DNA from: AWTP1-13 sp035258605
GTDB taxonomy: Bacteria > Pseudomonadota > Alphaproteobacteria > Rhizobiales > Hyphomicrobiaceae
Direction: 5' to 3'
DNA length: 23,810 nucleotides
Assembly (NCBI GenBank): GCA_035258605.1
Contig: DATFXD010000311.1
Location: 1-23,810 of the forward strand
Below the pieces are notes generated by a model. That model was not told where the DNA came from. It made no database searches and saw only the letters and a list, made by a program, of their open reading frames with translations. Shown piece by piece: positions 1-8,633 of this stretch (position 1 is its first letter; the number at the start of each line of letters is the position of its first letter). The position numbers and the translations under genes were made by a program.

Positions 1-102
1 CCTGTCCTGGCCGTGGCCGGGAGCAACCCCGAGCGAGGCCGCGGTACTCAGCGCCACCGTGGTCTTCAAGACTGTGCGGCGGCTCGGATGTTCAACAGTC
101 AT
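1..102 (-). CDS. Tat-exported protein, N-terminal part only (runs off left edge)
   Basis: This is an open frame of 34 codons starting at an ATG (complement of 100-102) and continuing past base 1. The start is fixed by a strong Shine-Dalgarno, GGGAGGAG (complement of 107-114), about five bases upstream. The visible protein is a twin-arginine signal peptide: MTVEHP, then SRRTVLK matching the S/T-RR-x-F/V-L-K consensus, then a weakly hydrophobic Ala/Leu/Thr stretch. The mature protein should therefore be exported folded to the periplasm, often with a cofactor. Nothing of the mature domain lies in the window, so no function can be given. It is on the same strand as the metallophosphoesterase, 380 bases downstream of it, which is too far for simple coupling. 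Confidence 0.75.
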   Translation of the reverse strand, partial: MTVEHPSRRTVLKTTVALSTAASLGVAPGHGQDR

Positions 103-162
103 GGATCTCCTCCCTGTCGGCGGCGAGGATAAAATCGATGCGGGCCCATCTCGGGGCTGAAA

Positions 163-396
163 TTAACGCCGGCCGAGCATAGCGCAGCTCGAGCGCCACC
201 GGAAGCGGCTTGCCCACAGCGCATTCAAGACGCTTCCGCCGCCCATTCGTTGCCGGCTGCCACCGAGGGGTGCCAGGCCAAGCGAGCGTCTCATCTCCTC
301 AGTCTCGAGCTGGGCCCGCTCCACAGCGCCTTGCAGTTGCGTCGCCCAATGGTTAAGTCGCCGGCGGGTGCTGAAACCAATTGCCACCGTTGACAT
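163..396 (-). CDS. possible small basic protein, 77 aa
   Basis: A small frame starts MSTVAIGF with a G-rich possible ribosome site (GGGGG, complement of 402-406) just upstream, and ends in TAA. It is rich in Arg, with a predicted helical middle (ERAQLETEEMRRSLGL) and no recognised domain. It lies between the metallophosphoesterase and the Tat-signal gene on the same strand. Its start pattern is faintly like small DUF1127-type proteins, but the diagnostic motif is absent. It may be a chance ORF in GC-rich DNA. Nothing else is seen in the 103-481 spacer. Confidence 0.3.
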   Translation of the reverse strand: MSTVAIGFSTRRRLNHWATQLQGAVERAQLETEEMRRSLGLAPLGGSRQRMGGGSVLNALWASRFRWRSSCAMLGRR

Positions 397-481
397 CGTT
401 GCCCCCGTCCGGCCAGCCAAACAGCTGCCAGCCCCAGCTTGACGACAGCCGCCACTCTTGGCGGCCGCCGCCGGGCGTTCC

Positions 482-2665
482 TCACTCCGCAGCAATCTTG
501 TGGGGATCGGCCGCGACTTTGGACGCCGCATGTGGATCGCGTGGGATCACGATCGGGCCGACGGCCGTCTTGCCGTCCTTGCCCCGAATGAGAAAAGGTT
601 TGAGATCGGGCTCCATCGTGGACTTGACCCCAAGACGGCGCTTACGTTTGATCATGAGCAATGGAGGACCGCCACTCGGGGGAGCGTTTGCGAAGTGGCC
701 AGCCTTTGCGAGTTTCTCCTTCAGTTTATTGCACCACTGTGTGCTTGGCAGCTTGTCGACGCCAATCGGATAGATCGTGAGACTGTGTTCATCGAACTTC
801 ATACGCAGGAAGTTCTTGTAGTTGCGGATGCCCAGCGCGCCGAACGCATCGCCGGTATGCATGCGGGCGAGCAGGCCGGTCAATACCCAGTAGGTGCCGA
901 AAATGAAGCCTCCAAGCAAGCCGCCAAGCGTGGCAGCCTCGACGGGATAGACGAAGCCGCCTAACCAGCCGCCGAGCGGATCAGTCTGCAACGGAAAAAA
1001 GGTACGGACGACTTGACGATTTAGGGCCATACCCGACGCAAACACAAAGAACATCGCCTTGAGGTGCGCAAGCGAGTGCAGGCTCCCGACAGACACTTTC
1101 GCCAGAAGCTTGAACAACAACGTTCGCTTCTCGGACACAGTAACGTATGACACCAGCCCCGCCCACAGCCCCAGCAGCAGCACGAAATAGAAGATGCTTT
1201 CCGTTACCACTTGGGGGAGGGACTCCAGCATCTCATTCGCCAGTGCATTGATCGCCGCGTAGTCGACCTCGGTGATCCTGCGCCTCAACGGCTCCATGCC
1301 AGCGGTAGTCTTGACCACCACGTGATATTGCCACGTCATGATCCAGTAGAGGGCGCCGATGACCAGTGAAAACCGCCAGTTTCTCAACGGAAAGGCCAAG
1401 TTCTTCAAGGTCAAGAACGCGCTGCGCAGTCGGCTTGGATAGCAGGCGATCATTCTGGCAGTGCCGGTAAAGCGTCGCGCGGGCTGCGCCAAAGAATTCT
1501 CTGGTCGCACACCCCAGCTGACCTTGGCTTCCGGTCGCAGGTCGGTGGTGGAGTGGAGAAAGGCACCGCCGCCTCCCGCCGTGATCAGATGAATGCCAAG
1601 CTCCGTCTGCGCGGCTTTTGGTGCTTCTGCCTGACCCCGAGGCCAGGAAAACCGCCCCACGCTATGGTCGCCAGCTTCTGGATCAAAAAGCTCATCGAGG
1701 CGGTAGTGGCTATAGTGGTGCCAGTCACCGGCCAGAACGGCCCTTACTCTAACCTCACGATTTCTCAACTTGCCCTCGGTTTCCTCCTTGGTCTTCTTCA
1801 AGGCAATGCGAACGATGGTGTGCAAGCTGTCGACGGTGTCGATGCCCTCGAACTCGGCGTCGAGCCAATGCGGTTCGGCAATGCACAAGACGATGTTGTG
1901 CAAGCCGTCGCCCATGTGGTCGACCACGGTGCGGAAATAGTTCTCCTGTGCGGCGTCTAGATACTTGGAGAACTGGATGTCGACGCCCCATAACCACCAG
2001 TTGTGCGGCAACTGGATCGCCCAATAGCTGCGATGTTGCTGGCAGCGCCAGCCGCCGACACGGCGGCCATTGCCCCGCGCCAGTAGAGGATCGCGGTTCT
2101 GACAGAACAAATTATCGAACGCACCAAGACCATCATACCAATCGTGGTTGCCGGGCAGCGCAAACAACAGGCGCTCGTTCTTGTGTTCCGGATCTTCAAA
2201 CGGCGGAAGAGCGGTGGCATAGGGCAGCACAAATCGGTCCTCATATGCCTCGTGGGTGGCCTGCGGATAGCACTGGTCACCGCCGAGAATGAGAATCTTG
2301 CCGGCTGGCAGCGTCTCGCCGCTTGGGAGTGAAAGTTCAGGTTTAGCCAGCAGCATCGCCATGCCGTAGGTTGGCCCGAAGCCATCGCCGACATCGGCGA
2401 TGTAGTCGACCCAGAAGTCTGTGGATTTTTCGGCGGTACTGCTCGCGAGGTTGCGGTAGTCATACCGCTTGGCAATGGCGTCCTTGTCCTTGGCGGGATC
2501 GGTGGCCGCCTGCATCAGACGCTGGTCGGCGTATTCCCCAAACACCGCCGAAATCGCGTCGCGAATGCCGACGCGCACCAACACGTCGGGATCGTACCAT
2601 CGTACAGCCCTGGCGAGCGGCTTTCCTTCCAAGCGTCTCACCAGCTCATCTCTATTGCGCAGCAT
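482..2665 (-). CDS. membrane-anchored calcineurin-like metallophosphoesterase, 727 aa
   Basis: The N-terminal half is a calcineurin-type phosphoesterase. Metal-site motifs in order are ADVGDGF (about residues 90-96, in place of the usual DxH block), ILGGDQ (D130), GNHDWYDG (N173, H174, D175) and AGDWHHY (D314, H316). Such enzymes hydrolyse phosphomono- or phosphodiesters using two metal ions. The C-terminal half carries about four hydrophobic segments (near 431-450, 489-510, 530-548 and 575-600) and a soluble tail. The enzyme is therefore membrane-tethered, with the catalytic domain first and no signal peptide. The start is the ATG at 2665, preceded by GGGGGAAG; an in-frame TTG at 2680 overlaps that ribosome site and is less likely. 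The substrate is unknown. The nearest neighbours are unrelated, and the gene looks monocistronic. Confidence 0.9.
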   Translation of the reverse strand: MLRNRDELVRRLEGKPLARAVRWYDPDVLVRVGIRDAISAVFGEYADQRLMQAATDPAKDKDAIAKRYDYRNLASSTAEKSTDFWVDYIADVGDGFGPTYGMAMLLAKPELSLPSGETLPAGKILILGGDQCYPQATHEAYEDRFVLPYATALPPFEDPEHKNERLLFALPGNHDWYDGLGAFDNLFCQNRDPLLARGNGRRVGGWRCQQHRSYWAIQLPHNWWLWGVDIQFSKYLDAAQENYFRTVVDHMGDGLHNIVLCIAEPHWLDAEFEGIDTVDSLHTIVRIALKKTKEETEGKLRNREVRVRAVLAGDWHHYSHYRLDELFDPEAGDHSVGRFSWPRGQAEAPKAAQTELGIHLITAGGGGAFLHSTTDLRPEAKVSWGVRPENSLAQPARRFTGTARMIACYPSRLRSAFLTLKNLAFPLRNWRFSLVIGALYWIMTWQYHVVVKTTAGMEPLRRRITEVDYAAINALANEMLESLPQVVTESIFYFVLLLGLWAGLVSYVTVSEKRTLLFKLLAKVSVGSLHSLAHLKAMFFVFASGMALNRQVVRTFFPLQTDPLGGWLGGFVYPVEAATLGGLLGGFIFGTYWVLTGLLARMHTGDAFGALGIRNYKNFLRMKFDEHSLTIYPIGVDKLPSTQWCNKLKEKLAKAGHFANAPPSGGPPLLMIKRKRRLGVKSTMEPDLKPFLIRGKDGKTAVGPIVIPRDPHAASKVAADPHKIAAE

Positions 2666-2680
2666 GATGCTTCCCCCCAA

Positions 2681-3268
2681 TTCAATCGGTCAAATCGTGT
2701 TCGGTCACAGGGCTGACGATATCGATCCAAGCCGCCACGTGGGACGGTGATGGTCGCAAAGCCAGAATTTCAGGGAACGAACTTTGCGCGTGGAATGGCG
2801 TGGGTCGGATCAATCCGCCACCGGAGCAAGCCCACGCGCACGCAACTCCCCACATGCTACGCCCCCAACGCCTATTAGCCATCCGGAGCAAGTGGCACCC
2901 AGAATGCGATCTGTGCCACCTTGATCACGCTTGGCCTCGATGCCCAAGCTAAGCCATAGGCCCTCGGCTGCTGTGATCTGAAGCACAGTTTGCAGACGGA
3001 TCCACCGATGCGACTTGGTGCGATCAAGCGCGCCGGTTAGAGCGCGTCACCAAGCACCAATGATGCGGAGGCAACCAATCACCCGATCGCTTGCAGGGAT
3101 GCGAGCATTCGACCGGTCAGAGCGGGTGCTGCGTCGCCTTTAAGCCGCGTGGCGAGCCTCGAGCAATGATTTCGTTCACAGCTCGATGCACTCACCGCAG
3201 ATGGGCGTTCGCATCCAACGCCTTGATCGCGGTCACCGGCCTTGTCTGCCCACAACACCAAGCGTCGA
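2681..3268. other. spacer without a convincing gene
   Basis: This stretch of nearly 600 bases lies between the metallophosphoesterase start and the end of the D-cysteine desulfhydrase-like gene. Both neighbours are on the minus strand, so it must hold the metallophosphoesterase promoter. Open frames here are short, lack ribosome sites and show no recognisable motif. I see no hairpin-plus-T-run terminator, tRNA or repeat. Confidence 0.5.
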
Positions 3269-4294
3269 TCAGATGCCGAGCACGCTGTGGTAGGCGAACA
3301 GGGCCGGTGTGCCGCCGGTGTGGATAAAAATGACATCTGCCTCGGGTTGCCATCGCCGCGCCTGAACCAGGGCGATCAGACCCGCCAAACCCTTGCCGGA
3401 GTAGACCGGGTCAAGGGGCAAGGCTTCGAGCGCTCCGGCAAGCTTGATGGCCTCGATGGTTGCCGCATGCGGCACGCCATAGGCGGGACCGGCGTGCCCG
3501 GCAACGACCTCGACATTGTTCGCATCGAAACGGGTGCCGATCAAATCGGCCGCGGTCGTTGCGTAGGTGATAACGTCGGAGCGCACGCGTTCCGGCTCAG
3601 CATCGATGTCGATGCCCACGATTTGCGTCTCAGGCAGCGCAACCGACGCGCCGACAATAAGACCGGCTTGGGTTCCCGCGCTACCGGTTGAATGTACGAT
3701 CGCCGCCGGACGAATGCCAAGCGCCCGCGACTGCTCCGCGATCTCCACGATCGTCGATGCGTAGGCGATCGCCCCGAGTGGACTGGAAACACCATATGGG
3801 ACGAAGTACGGCCGACGACCTTCCAGCCTAAGCCGGTTCACCAGTTCCTCGATCGCCGCATTGCGGTTCCCGGTCCACGGAACGTCATGAAGGTGCGCGC
3901 CAAACAGCCGATTGAGCAGCGCATTTCCCGAAGTTTGGTACTCGGCTGTCGGCGGCGCCAGGCGACCGTGGTAGACAGCCAGATGGCACTCCATACCGAG
4001 CTTGGCTGCTGCCGCAGCGACCTGGCGCTGGCTGTTGGACTGAACGACGCCGCCAGACACAAGCACGTCAGCGTTGGAAGCCACGGCGTCGTAAAGGACA
4101 TAGTCGAGCTTACGCAGCTTGTTGCCGCCAAAGCCAACACCGGTTGCGTCCTCGCGTTTCACCCATAAGCGGGGGCCGCCCAAATGCGCCGTAAGGCGGC
4201 TCATTGGCTCGAGAGGCGTGGGCAGGCTGGCGAGCCCGATGCGCGGAAACACCGACAGCTTGGAGGCAAGAACCGATGCATCTTTGGTCGTCAT
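3269..4294 (-). CDS. PLP-dependent D-cysteine desulfhydrase / ACC deaminase family enzyme, 341 aa
   Basis: This is a fold-type II PLP enzyme. Family landmarks are PLEPMSRLTAHLGG with RLWVKRED (residues 42-49), GFGGNKLRKL with the Schiff-base lysine K59, GGVVQSNSQRQ (81-91) and the phosphate-binding turn STGSAGTQAG (202-211). Relatives are D-cysteine desulfhydrase (D-cysteine to pyruvate, sulfide and ammonia), 1-aminocyclopropane-1-carboxylate deaminase and L-cysteate sulfo-lyase. The motif is QSNSQR where D-cysteine desulfhydrases usually have QSNH, so the substrate cannot be assigned. Length is normal. The ATG overlaps the stop of a 38-codon upstream frame (ATGA), with AGGA close to the start. 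It is predicted cytosolic. Confidence 0.88.
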   Translation of the reverse strand: MTTKDASVLASKLSVFPRIGLASLPTPLEPMSRLTAHLGGPRLWVKREDATGVGFGGNKLRKLDYVLYDAVASNADVLVSGGVVQSNSQRQVAAAAAKLGMECHLAVYHGRLAPPTAEYQTSGNALLNRLFGAHLHDVPWTGNRNAAIEELVNRLRLEGRRPYFVPYGVSSPLGAIAYASTIVEIAEQSRALGIRPAAIVHSTGSAGTQAGLIVGASVALPETQIVGIDIDAEPERVRSDVITYATTAADLIGTRFDANNVEVVAGHAGPAYGVPHAATIEAIKLAGALEALPLDPVYSGKGLAGLIALVQARRWQPEADVIFIHTGGTPALFAYHSVLGI

Positions 4295-4407
4295 GTCCTG
4301 TCGAGAATGCGAGCGGCCGCCAGCTTCCGCAAGGGGTCTGCTTTTACTTCAAAGGCGGGCTGACGCTTGATCAACGTGGTGTGGGGCCATTGCTTGGCAT
4401 CTGACAT
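4291..4407 (-). CDS. possible 38-aa leader ORF or gene remnant coupled to the desulfhydrase gene
   Basis: A short frame starting MSDAKQWPHTT ends with a TGA that overlaps the ATG of the PLP enzyme in an ATGA arrangement typical of translational coupling. No good ribosome site precedes its own ATG and it matches no family I recognise. It may be a coupling leader, the tail of a decayed upstream gene, or chance. Confidence 0.25.
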   Translation of the reverse strand: MSDAKQWPHTTLIKRQPAFEVKADPLRKLAAARILDRT

Positions 4408-4539
4408 AGCTAGGGCGTGGACCCGACGCGTGTTCTTCGACCCCGTCTTTGAGGGTTTGTCCTGATGGGCCCTCTCCGGTTCATGCGCGACACGATGTGA
4501 CTGTTCACCTCGTCGCGACGTTGAGCCTTGGAGCGCGTC

Positions 4540-5028
4540 ATGGGCAAGACATACGATCTCAGCCGCCGCAAGGTCCTGCTCGCCGGGACGACAGCGAAAT
4601 CGAACATCCTCGTCAACGCGCCGAATGAGACGAAATACTACTACCAGGACCTCGATGCCTCCGGTGCGCGGCTCAACGGCACTAATCTCTACACCGTGAC
4701 TTTTCCGAAGGACCAGACGCCACCAGTCAACGGGTTCTGGTCGCTGACGCTCTACAACGAGCATCATTTCTTTGCGCCGAACGCGATCAAGCGCTATTCG
4801 CTGGGTACCAAAAACAAGAACCTGAAATACGGTTCGGACGGTTCCCTCACGCTTTATGTGCAAAGCGACCCGCCACCGCAATACGACAACTGGCTGCCAG
4901 CGCCGAAAGGCAGCGACTTCTCGCTCTATGTCCGTGCCTATTGGCCCAAAGCCGCAGTCCAGGACGGCTCGTGGACCCCGCCGCCGGTAATGCGAACCGC
5001 AGACGCTGGGTCTCGTGCGCTTCAATAA
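4540..5028 (+). CDS. internally deleted DUF1254/DUF1214 protein (Tat signal start joined to DUF1214 domain), 162 aa
   Basis: The frame opens with a Tat-like start (MGKTYDLSRRKVLLAGTTA) and, about 20 residues in, jumps into a complete DUF1214 domain: the ETKYYYQDLD region, then LYTVTFP, GFWSLTLYNEHHFF, NWLPAP and a C-terminal RAYWP. Intact relatives run 350-480 residues, with a DUF1254 domain between the signal and DUF1214. Here that middle, and most of the signal's hydrophobic core, is missing. The ATG at 4540 follows GGAG by six bases. The join is in frame, so a short product could be made, but it probably lacks working export and half its fold. A full-length paralogue lies 245 bases downstream. 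I regard it as a decayed gene whose ends survived; domain identity is secure, function of the stub is not. Confidence 0.75.
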   Translation: MGKTYDLSRRKVLLAGTTAKSNILVNAPNETKYYYQDLDASGARLNGTNLYTVTFPKDQTPPVNGFWSLTLYNEHHFFAPNAIKRYSLGTKNKNLKYGSDGSLTLYVQSDPPPQYDNWLPAPKGSDFSLYVRAYWPKAAVQDGSWTPPPVMRTADAGSRALQ

Positions 5029-5273
5029 ATCCCGGCCACCCGAACTGATGAGCGTCGCCATTGCGTGCGATCGGCTCTGCCCAGCGTAAAGTCGGGTTGA
5101 CATGGCCACGGTCAAATCGTGCCACAACCGATCGACGACTTTTGCAAGCGATCGATCAGCAACCACCGTGAACGGTTTCAGTCACCCCTGGCAGATCAGG
5201 GTTTAACCGGATGTGCTCGGCTGGCCAAGCACGCAAAAACTCAAGCTTTGACCTCGGACACAAGAGGCAGGCC

Positions 5274-6713
5274 ATGCGTACTTTGTTGCTTGCAACGCTT
5301 GCGGCTGCAGCAGCCGTCGCCTTCACGGCGAACGCCCAGGATTTTCGGGCTGACGACTTGGAGACCCGCTCCATCCAGCGCCGCGCCGTCGAGGCGGTGA
5401 TCTGGGGTATGCCGGCAGTCAATACCGATCTAATGCGGCAGGAGATGCTGACCAAGACCGGTGGCAAGGTAAATCAGATCATCTATTGGGGTCGCCCGCT
5501 CGATTGGCAAAACCAGACCCTCACACCCAATCCTGACGCCATCTACTTCATGGTGTTTTTCAATACCAAGGACGTCGGACCTATCGTTCTGGACATTCCG
5601 GCGGGTGGCACCAACGCGTCCCTCACCGGCAACATCGTCACGGTCTGGCAGAGCGCACTTGAGGACGTGGGACTGCTGGGCATCGACAGGGGCGTAGGCG
5701 GCAAGTTCGTCATCCTGCCACCCGGTTATGCGGACAAGATCCCGGACGGCTATACCGCGCTGCCGTCCGATACCTACAGCGGCTACGCGCTGCTGCGTTC
5801 CAACCTAAAAAGCCATGGCGACGCGGATGTGGCGGCATCAATTGCCTATGGCAAGCGGGTGAAAGTGTACCCGCTCTCGGCGGCAGCCAATCCTACAGAG
5901 ACCGTGTTCACCGACGTCAAGGATGTCAATTACGACAGCACCATTCGTTACGACGTCAGCTTTTTTGACAACCTCAATCGCGTCGTGCAGAGCGAACCGT
6001 GGATTGAACGCGATCGCGCCATGATCGATCCGCTGCGCACCATCGGTATCGAAAAGGGCAAGGCCTTCGCGCCCAGCGAAGCGACGCGGAAGATCCTCAC
6101 CGCCGCCATTGGCGAAGCTAAGGCCTCGTTCGAGCAGCGCTACGATGCAGGCTTCCCGCCGTTCTACCGCAACAGCCACTGGATGCTGCCAACACTCCAA
6201 GAGGCGATCGATGGACAAGGCACGACTTACGCAGACCACGACCGATATGCCACCGATGCTCGCGGCCTGCTCTATACCTACGGCTACGTCGCCATTAAGC
6301 GACCGGGTACCGCACAGTTCTATCTGGTTTCGATCCGTGACGGGGATGGCGACGGTTTTGACGGCGCGAAGGCCTATCGTCTGCATGTACCGGCAAATGC
6401 GCCAGTCGAGCAGTACTGGTCGGTAACAGCCTATGACCGGCAGACACACGCGCTGATCAAGCACATGTCGCGCGCCAGCCGAGCCTCGACCGCCTTTGAC
6501 GTGCAAAAGAACACCGACGGCTCGATCGATGTTTATTTCGGTGCGAAGGCCCCGGCCGGGAAGGAAGCAAACTGGGTACCGACCGATCCGGGGCGTGGGT
6601 TTGAGCTGATGTTTCGCCTTTATGGACCGAAAAAGCAATTTTTTGACAAGGTCTGGGTGCTGCCCGACGTTGAGAAGGTTAGCCCAGGCTCCGATGGTCG
6701 CGCGCTGCAGTGA
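5274..6713 (+). CDS. secreted DUF1254/DUF1214 domain protein, 479 aa
   Basis: A full-length member of the DUF1254-DUF1214 family, whose biochemical role is not established. The ATG at 5274 (MRTLLLATLAAAAAVAF) gives a clean Sec signal peptide with cleavage near TANAQ (about residue 21) and follows an AGAGGCAGG ribosome site. A longer frame from 5211 would bury the signal. The DUF1254 part (about 35-250) contains AVIWGMPAVNTDLM and NPDAIYFMVFF; DUF1214 (about 370-475) contains EQYWSVTAYDRQTH, KNTDGSIDVYFG and a terminal FRLYGP block. Predicted periplasmic. It follows an internally deleted paralogue on the same strand, so the pair probably arose by duplication or was acquired together. It converges on the cupin gene. 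Confidence 0.88.
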   Translation: MRTLLLATLAAAAAVAFTANAQDFRADDLETRSIQRRAVEAVIWGMPAVNTDLMRQEMLTKTGGKVNQIIYWGRPLDWQNQTLTPNPDAIYFMVFFNTKDVGPIVLDIPAGGTNASLTGNIVTVWQSALEDVGLLGIDRGVGGKFVILPPGYADKIPDGYTALPSDTYSGYALLRSNLKSHGDADVAASIAYGKRVKVYPLSAAANPTETVFTDVKDVNYDSTIRYDVSFFDNLNRVVQSEPWIERDRAMIDPLRTIGIEKGKAFAPSEATRKILTAAIGEAKASFEQRYDAGFPPFYRNSHWMLPTLQEAIDGQGTTYADHDRYATDARGLLYTYGYVAIKRPGTAQFYLVSIRDGDGDGFDGAKAYRLHVPANAPVEQYWSVTAYDRQTHALIKHMSRASRASTAFDVQKNTDGSIDVYFGAKAPAGKEANWVPTDPGRGFELMFRLYGPKKQFFDKVWVLPDVEKVSPGSDGRALQ

Positions 6714-6833
6714 GCTCGAGCGAGAGTTCGGTGACGAGTGGCCGTGCCGGGAGCAAGCTCTGGGTCCCACATGCGCGCGACGATCTGCCGGCAGGAGGGG
6801 TACGCCGACCCCACCGCCCCGCGAGGTGTAGGC

Positions 6834-7229
6834 TTACCTTTTGTACTGCTGGTCGCTGACCTTCTCCATCCAGTCCACGACCTTACCGTCCACACTTTCT
6901 TGAATTGCAATATGTGTCATTGCGGTCGTGGGTGACGCGCCATGCCAGTGTTTCTCGCCTGGGGCAAACCAAACGACGTCGCCTGGCCGAATGTCTTCGA
7001 TTGGCCCGCCATCACGTTGTACCCAGCCGCATCCGGCAGTGACAATCAGCGTCTGTCCGAGCGGATGTGTGTGCCAGGCAGTGCGTGCGCCCGGCTCAAA
7101 GGTCACGCTTGCACCAGCAGTCCGCGCCGGAGCGGTGGTCCGAAAAAGTGGGTCGATGCGGACCGTTCCCGTGAACCAGTCAGATGGACCCTTCTGCGAG
7201 GGTTGCGAACCAGCGCGTTTAATGTCCAT
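6834..7229 (-). CDS. single-domain cupin, hydroxynitrile-lyase/carboxymuconolactone-type, 131 aa
   Basis: A small single cupin barrel. The first motif (HTHPLGQT) gives H53, H55 and Q59, and the second (PGDVVWFAPGEKHWH) gives H94. These are the same metal ligands at the same residue numbers as I recall for the manganese-dependent (R)-selective hydroxynitrile lyase cupin of Granulicella tundricola, and A40, V42 and Q110 also match. That enzyme reversibly adds cyanide to aldehydes in vitro, but the physiological role of these cupins is unclear. The sequence supports the family strongly and the reaction only by analogy. It is cytosolic, with no signal peptide. It stands alone, converging on the DUF1254 gene 120 bases away, with no partner enzyme adjacent. 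Confidence 0.88.
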   Translation of the reverse strand: MDIKRAGSQPSQKGPSDWFTGTVRIDPLFRTTAPARTAGASVTFEPGARTAWHTHPLGQTLIVTAGCGWVQRDGGPIEDIRPGDVVWFAPGEKHWHGASPTTAMTHIAIQESVDGKVVDWMEKVSDQQYKR

Positions 7230-7862
7230 TGCTACTCCTTTGGCAGGCTATGCACCCATCATCTAAGACGTGGGTTGTTGGCGGATATAGTTACGAAGGC
7301 AGTTATAAAGCAGCCCAGTCGCTCGAGCAGCGCAAATGAAAAGCCAGCCAAACCGGCTCGCAGTCTCAGCAGATTTGGAACGTCGGTGGCGTGGTTCTCA
7401 TTGGCCATGGCTTCGCAGACCAATGGTTTTCCGCGCCGCTTGCGGTAGCTCGACAAGCTCGAGTTGAAGACGCCGCCGGGACATGCGCGCAGCCTGCCAC
7501 CTCCATCGCCTGCATGCTAGCCGCGATTTGCCCATGTCGTCTCATCGCCTGAGCCTGGCGAAAAGGAGGGCGCGGCTATCGCCGCGGCGTCATCGACACG
7601 TTTCTCCCGCCTCACGACGGCTCGTGGTGGGAGCACCGTCGTTAGCGCAGCTTCAACAAGCGAACCATGAACTTAGGCGCACGCGCCCCCTGCCGTTGGA
7701 GCGCAACGGTGAGGCACAAATAATCGTGCTTTGGTCACAGCGGCCCGTGGCAAACGCGTTGGCTGGAACCTTGTAACCGGACGCATCGACTTCTCTGTCG
7801 CCGGCGGGTGCCATAGTCTATGGAAGACAACACGCATCGTTCTGTTCGCCGGAGACACACAG
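7230..7862. other. spacer between divergent genes, no convincing gene
   Basis: About 630 bases separate the divergent cupin and methyltransferase genes and must hold promoters for both. A 65-codon minus-strand frame (7259-7456) has a moderately hydrophobic centre (LAGFSFALLERLGCF) but no ribosome site and no family I recognise. The plus-strand frames are Arg/His-rich and look random. It may contain an eroded gene. I see no repeat or RNA gene. Confidence 0.4.
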
Positions 7863-8633
7863 GTGCCCGACATTCACCACTCGGCGGCTGAGGGCTACTC
7901 GGTAGCGGTGGCCCATTACCAGACGGGCCGGCCCCACTATCCACCACAAGTAGCTGGCTGGCTGACCGGCGATTTGGCGCTGCGCAAAGGCAAGACCGCG
8001 CTCGACCTTGGCTCCGGCACCGGAAAGTTCCTGCCGCATCTGCGCAGCACCGGAGCCACCGTCGTTGCCGTGGAGCCGGTTGCTGCCATGCTGCGGCAGT
8101 TGCTCGACGGCAATCCAGGGATCGAAGCCAGACAAGGCACCGCGGAGCACATACCGCTTGCTGATGCCTCCGTCGATGTCGTCGTTTGCGCCCAGTCCTT
8201 TCACTGGTTCGCCAGTGCCGAAGCTCTCAACGAAATCCGTAGGGTCTTGAAGGTGGGCGGTGCTCTGGGGCTTGTCTGGAATATCCGCGACGAAAGTCCG
8301 GCCTGGGTTGCCGACTTGAGGCGTATCTTTGACGCCTACCAAAGTGACGCTCCTCGGTTTCACACCCAGCAGTGGCGAAAGGTGTTCCCCGCTGCTGGCT
8401 TCACTGCGCTTTCCGAAACGCGCTTTTTGCACGGCCATACTGGGGCACCTGAGCATGTCATCGTTGATCGTGTGCTTTCCACCAGCTTCATTGCGGCCTT
8501 GCCGGCGGCGGAGCGGAATCTGGTCGCCGCGCAGGTACGGCAGCTGATCGCAAGCACACCTGATCTTGCCGGCAAACGCGAAGTGACAATGCCTTACGTA
8601 ACCGCCGCCTATAGGTGTCAAAAGCTTAACTGA
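7863..8633 (+). CDS. class I SAM-dependent methyltransferase, 256 aa
   Basis: A Rossmann-type methyltransferase transferring a methyl group from S-adenosylmethionine to an unknown acceptor. Motif I is ALDLGSGTGK (46-55), with acidic E71 ending strand 2 for the ribose. Later come ADASVDVVVCAQSFHW (motif IV) and EIRRVLKVGGALGLVW (post-motif). The N-terminal YQTGRPHYP signature is typical of a UbiE/Methyltransf_11-like subfamily of small soluble enzymes. I chose the GTG at 7863 because GGAG sits eight bases upstream and the family starts just before the YxxGRPxYP motif; the longer frame from 7731 adds 44 unrelated residues. It is followed 180 bases later by the cyclase on the same strand, so co-transcription is possible but not shown. 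Confidence 0.87.
   Translation: MPDIHHSAAEGYSVAVAHYQTGRPHYPPQVAGWLTGDLALRKGKTALDLGSGTGKFLPHLRSTGATVVAVEPVAAMLRQLLDGNPGIEARQGTAEHIPLADASVDVVVCAQSFHWFASAEALNEIRRVLKVGGALGLVWNIRDESPAWVADLRRIFDAYQSDAPRFHTQQWRKVFPAAGFTALSETRFLHGHTGAPEHVIVDRVLSTSFIAALPAAERNLVAAQVRQLIASTPDLAGKREVTMPYVTAAYRCQKLN

Noticed and set aside
4291..5166. Long minus-strand open frame of 291 codons
   Set aside because: It runs antisense to the DUF1214 fragment, is Arg-rich without motifs, and lacks a ribosome site; only its last 38 codons are considered separately.
5838..6770. 310-codon minus-strand open frame
   Set aside because: Antisense to the DUF1254/DUF1214 gene and without recognisable domains.
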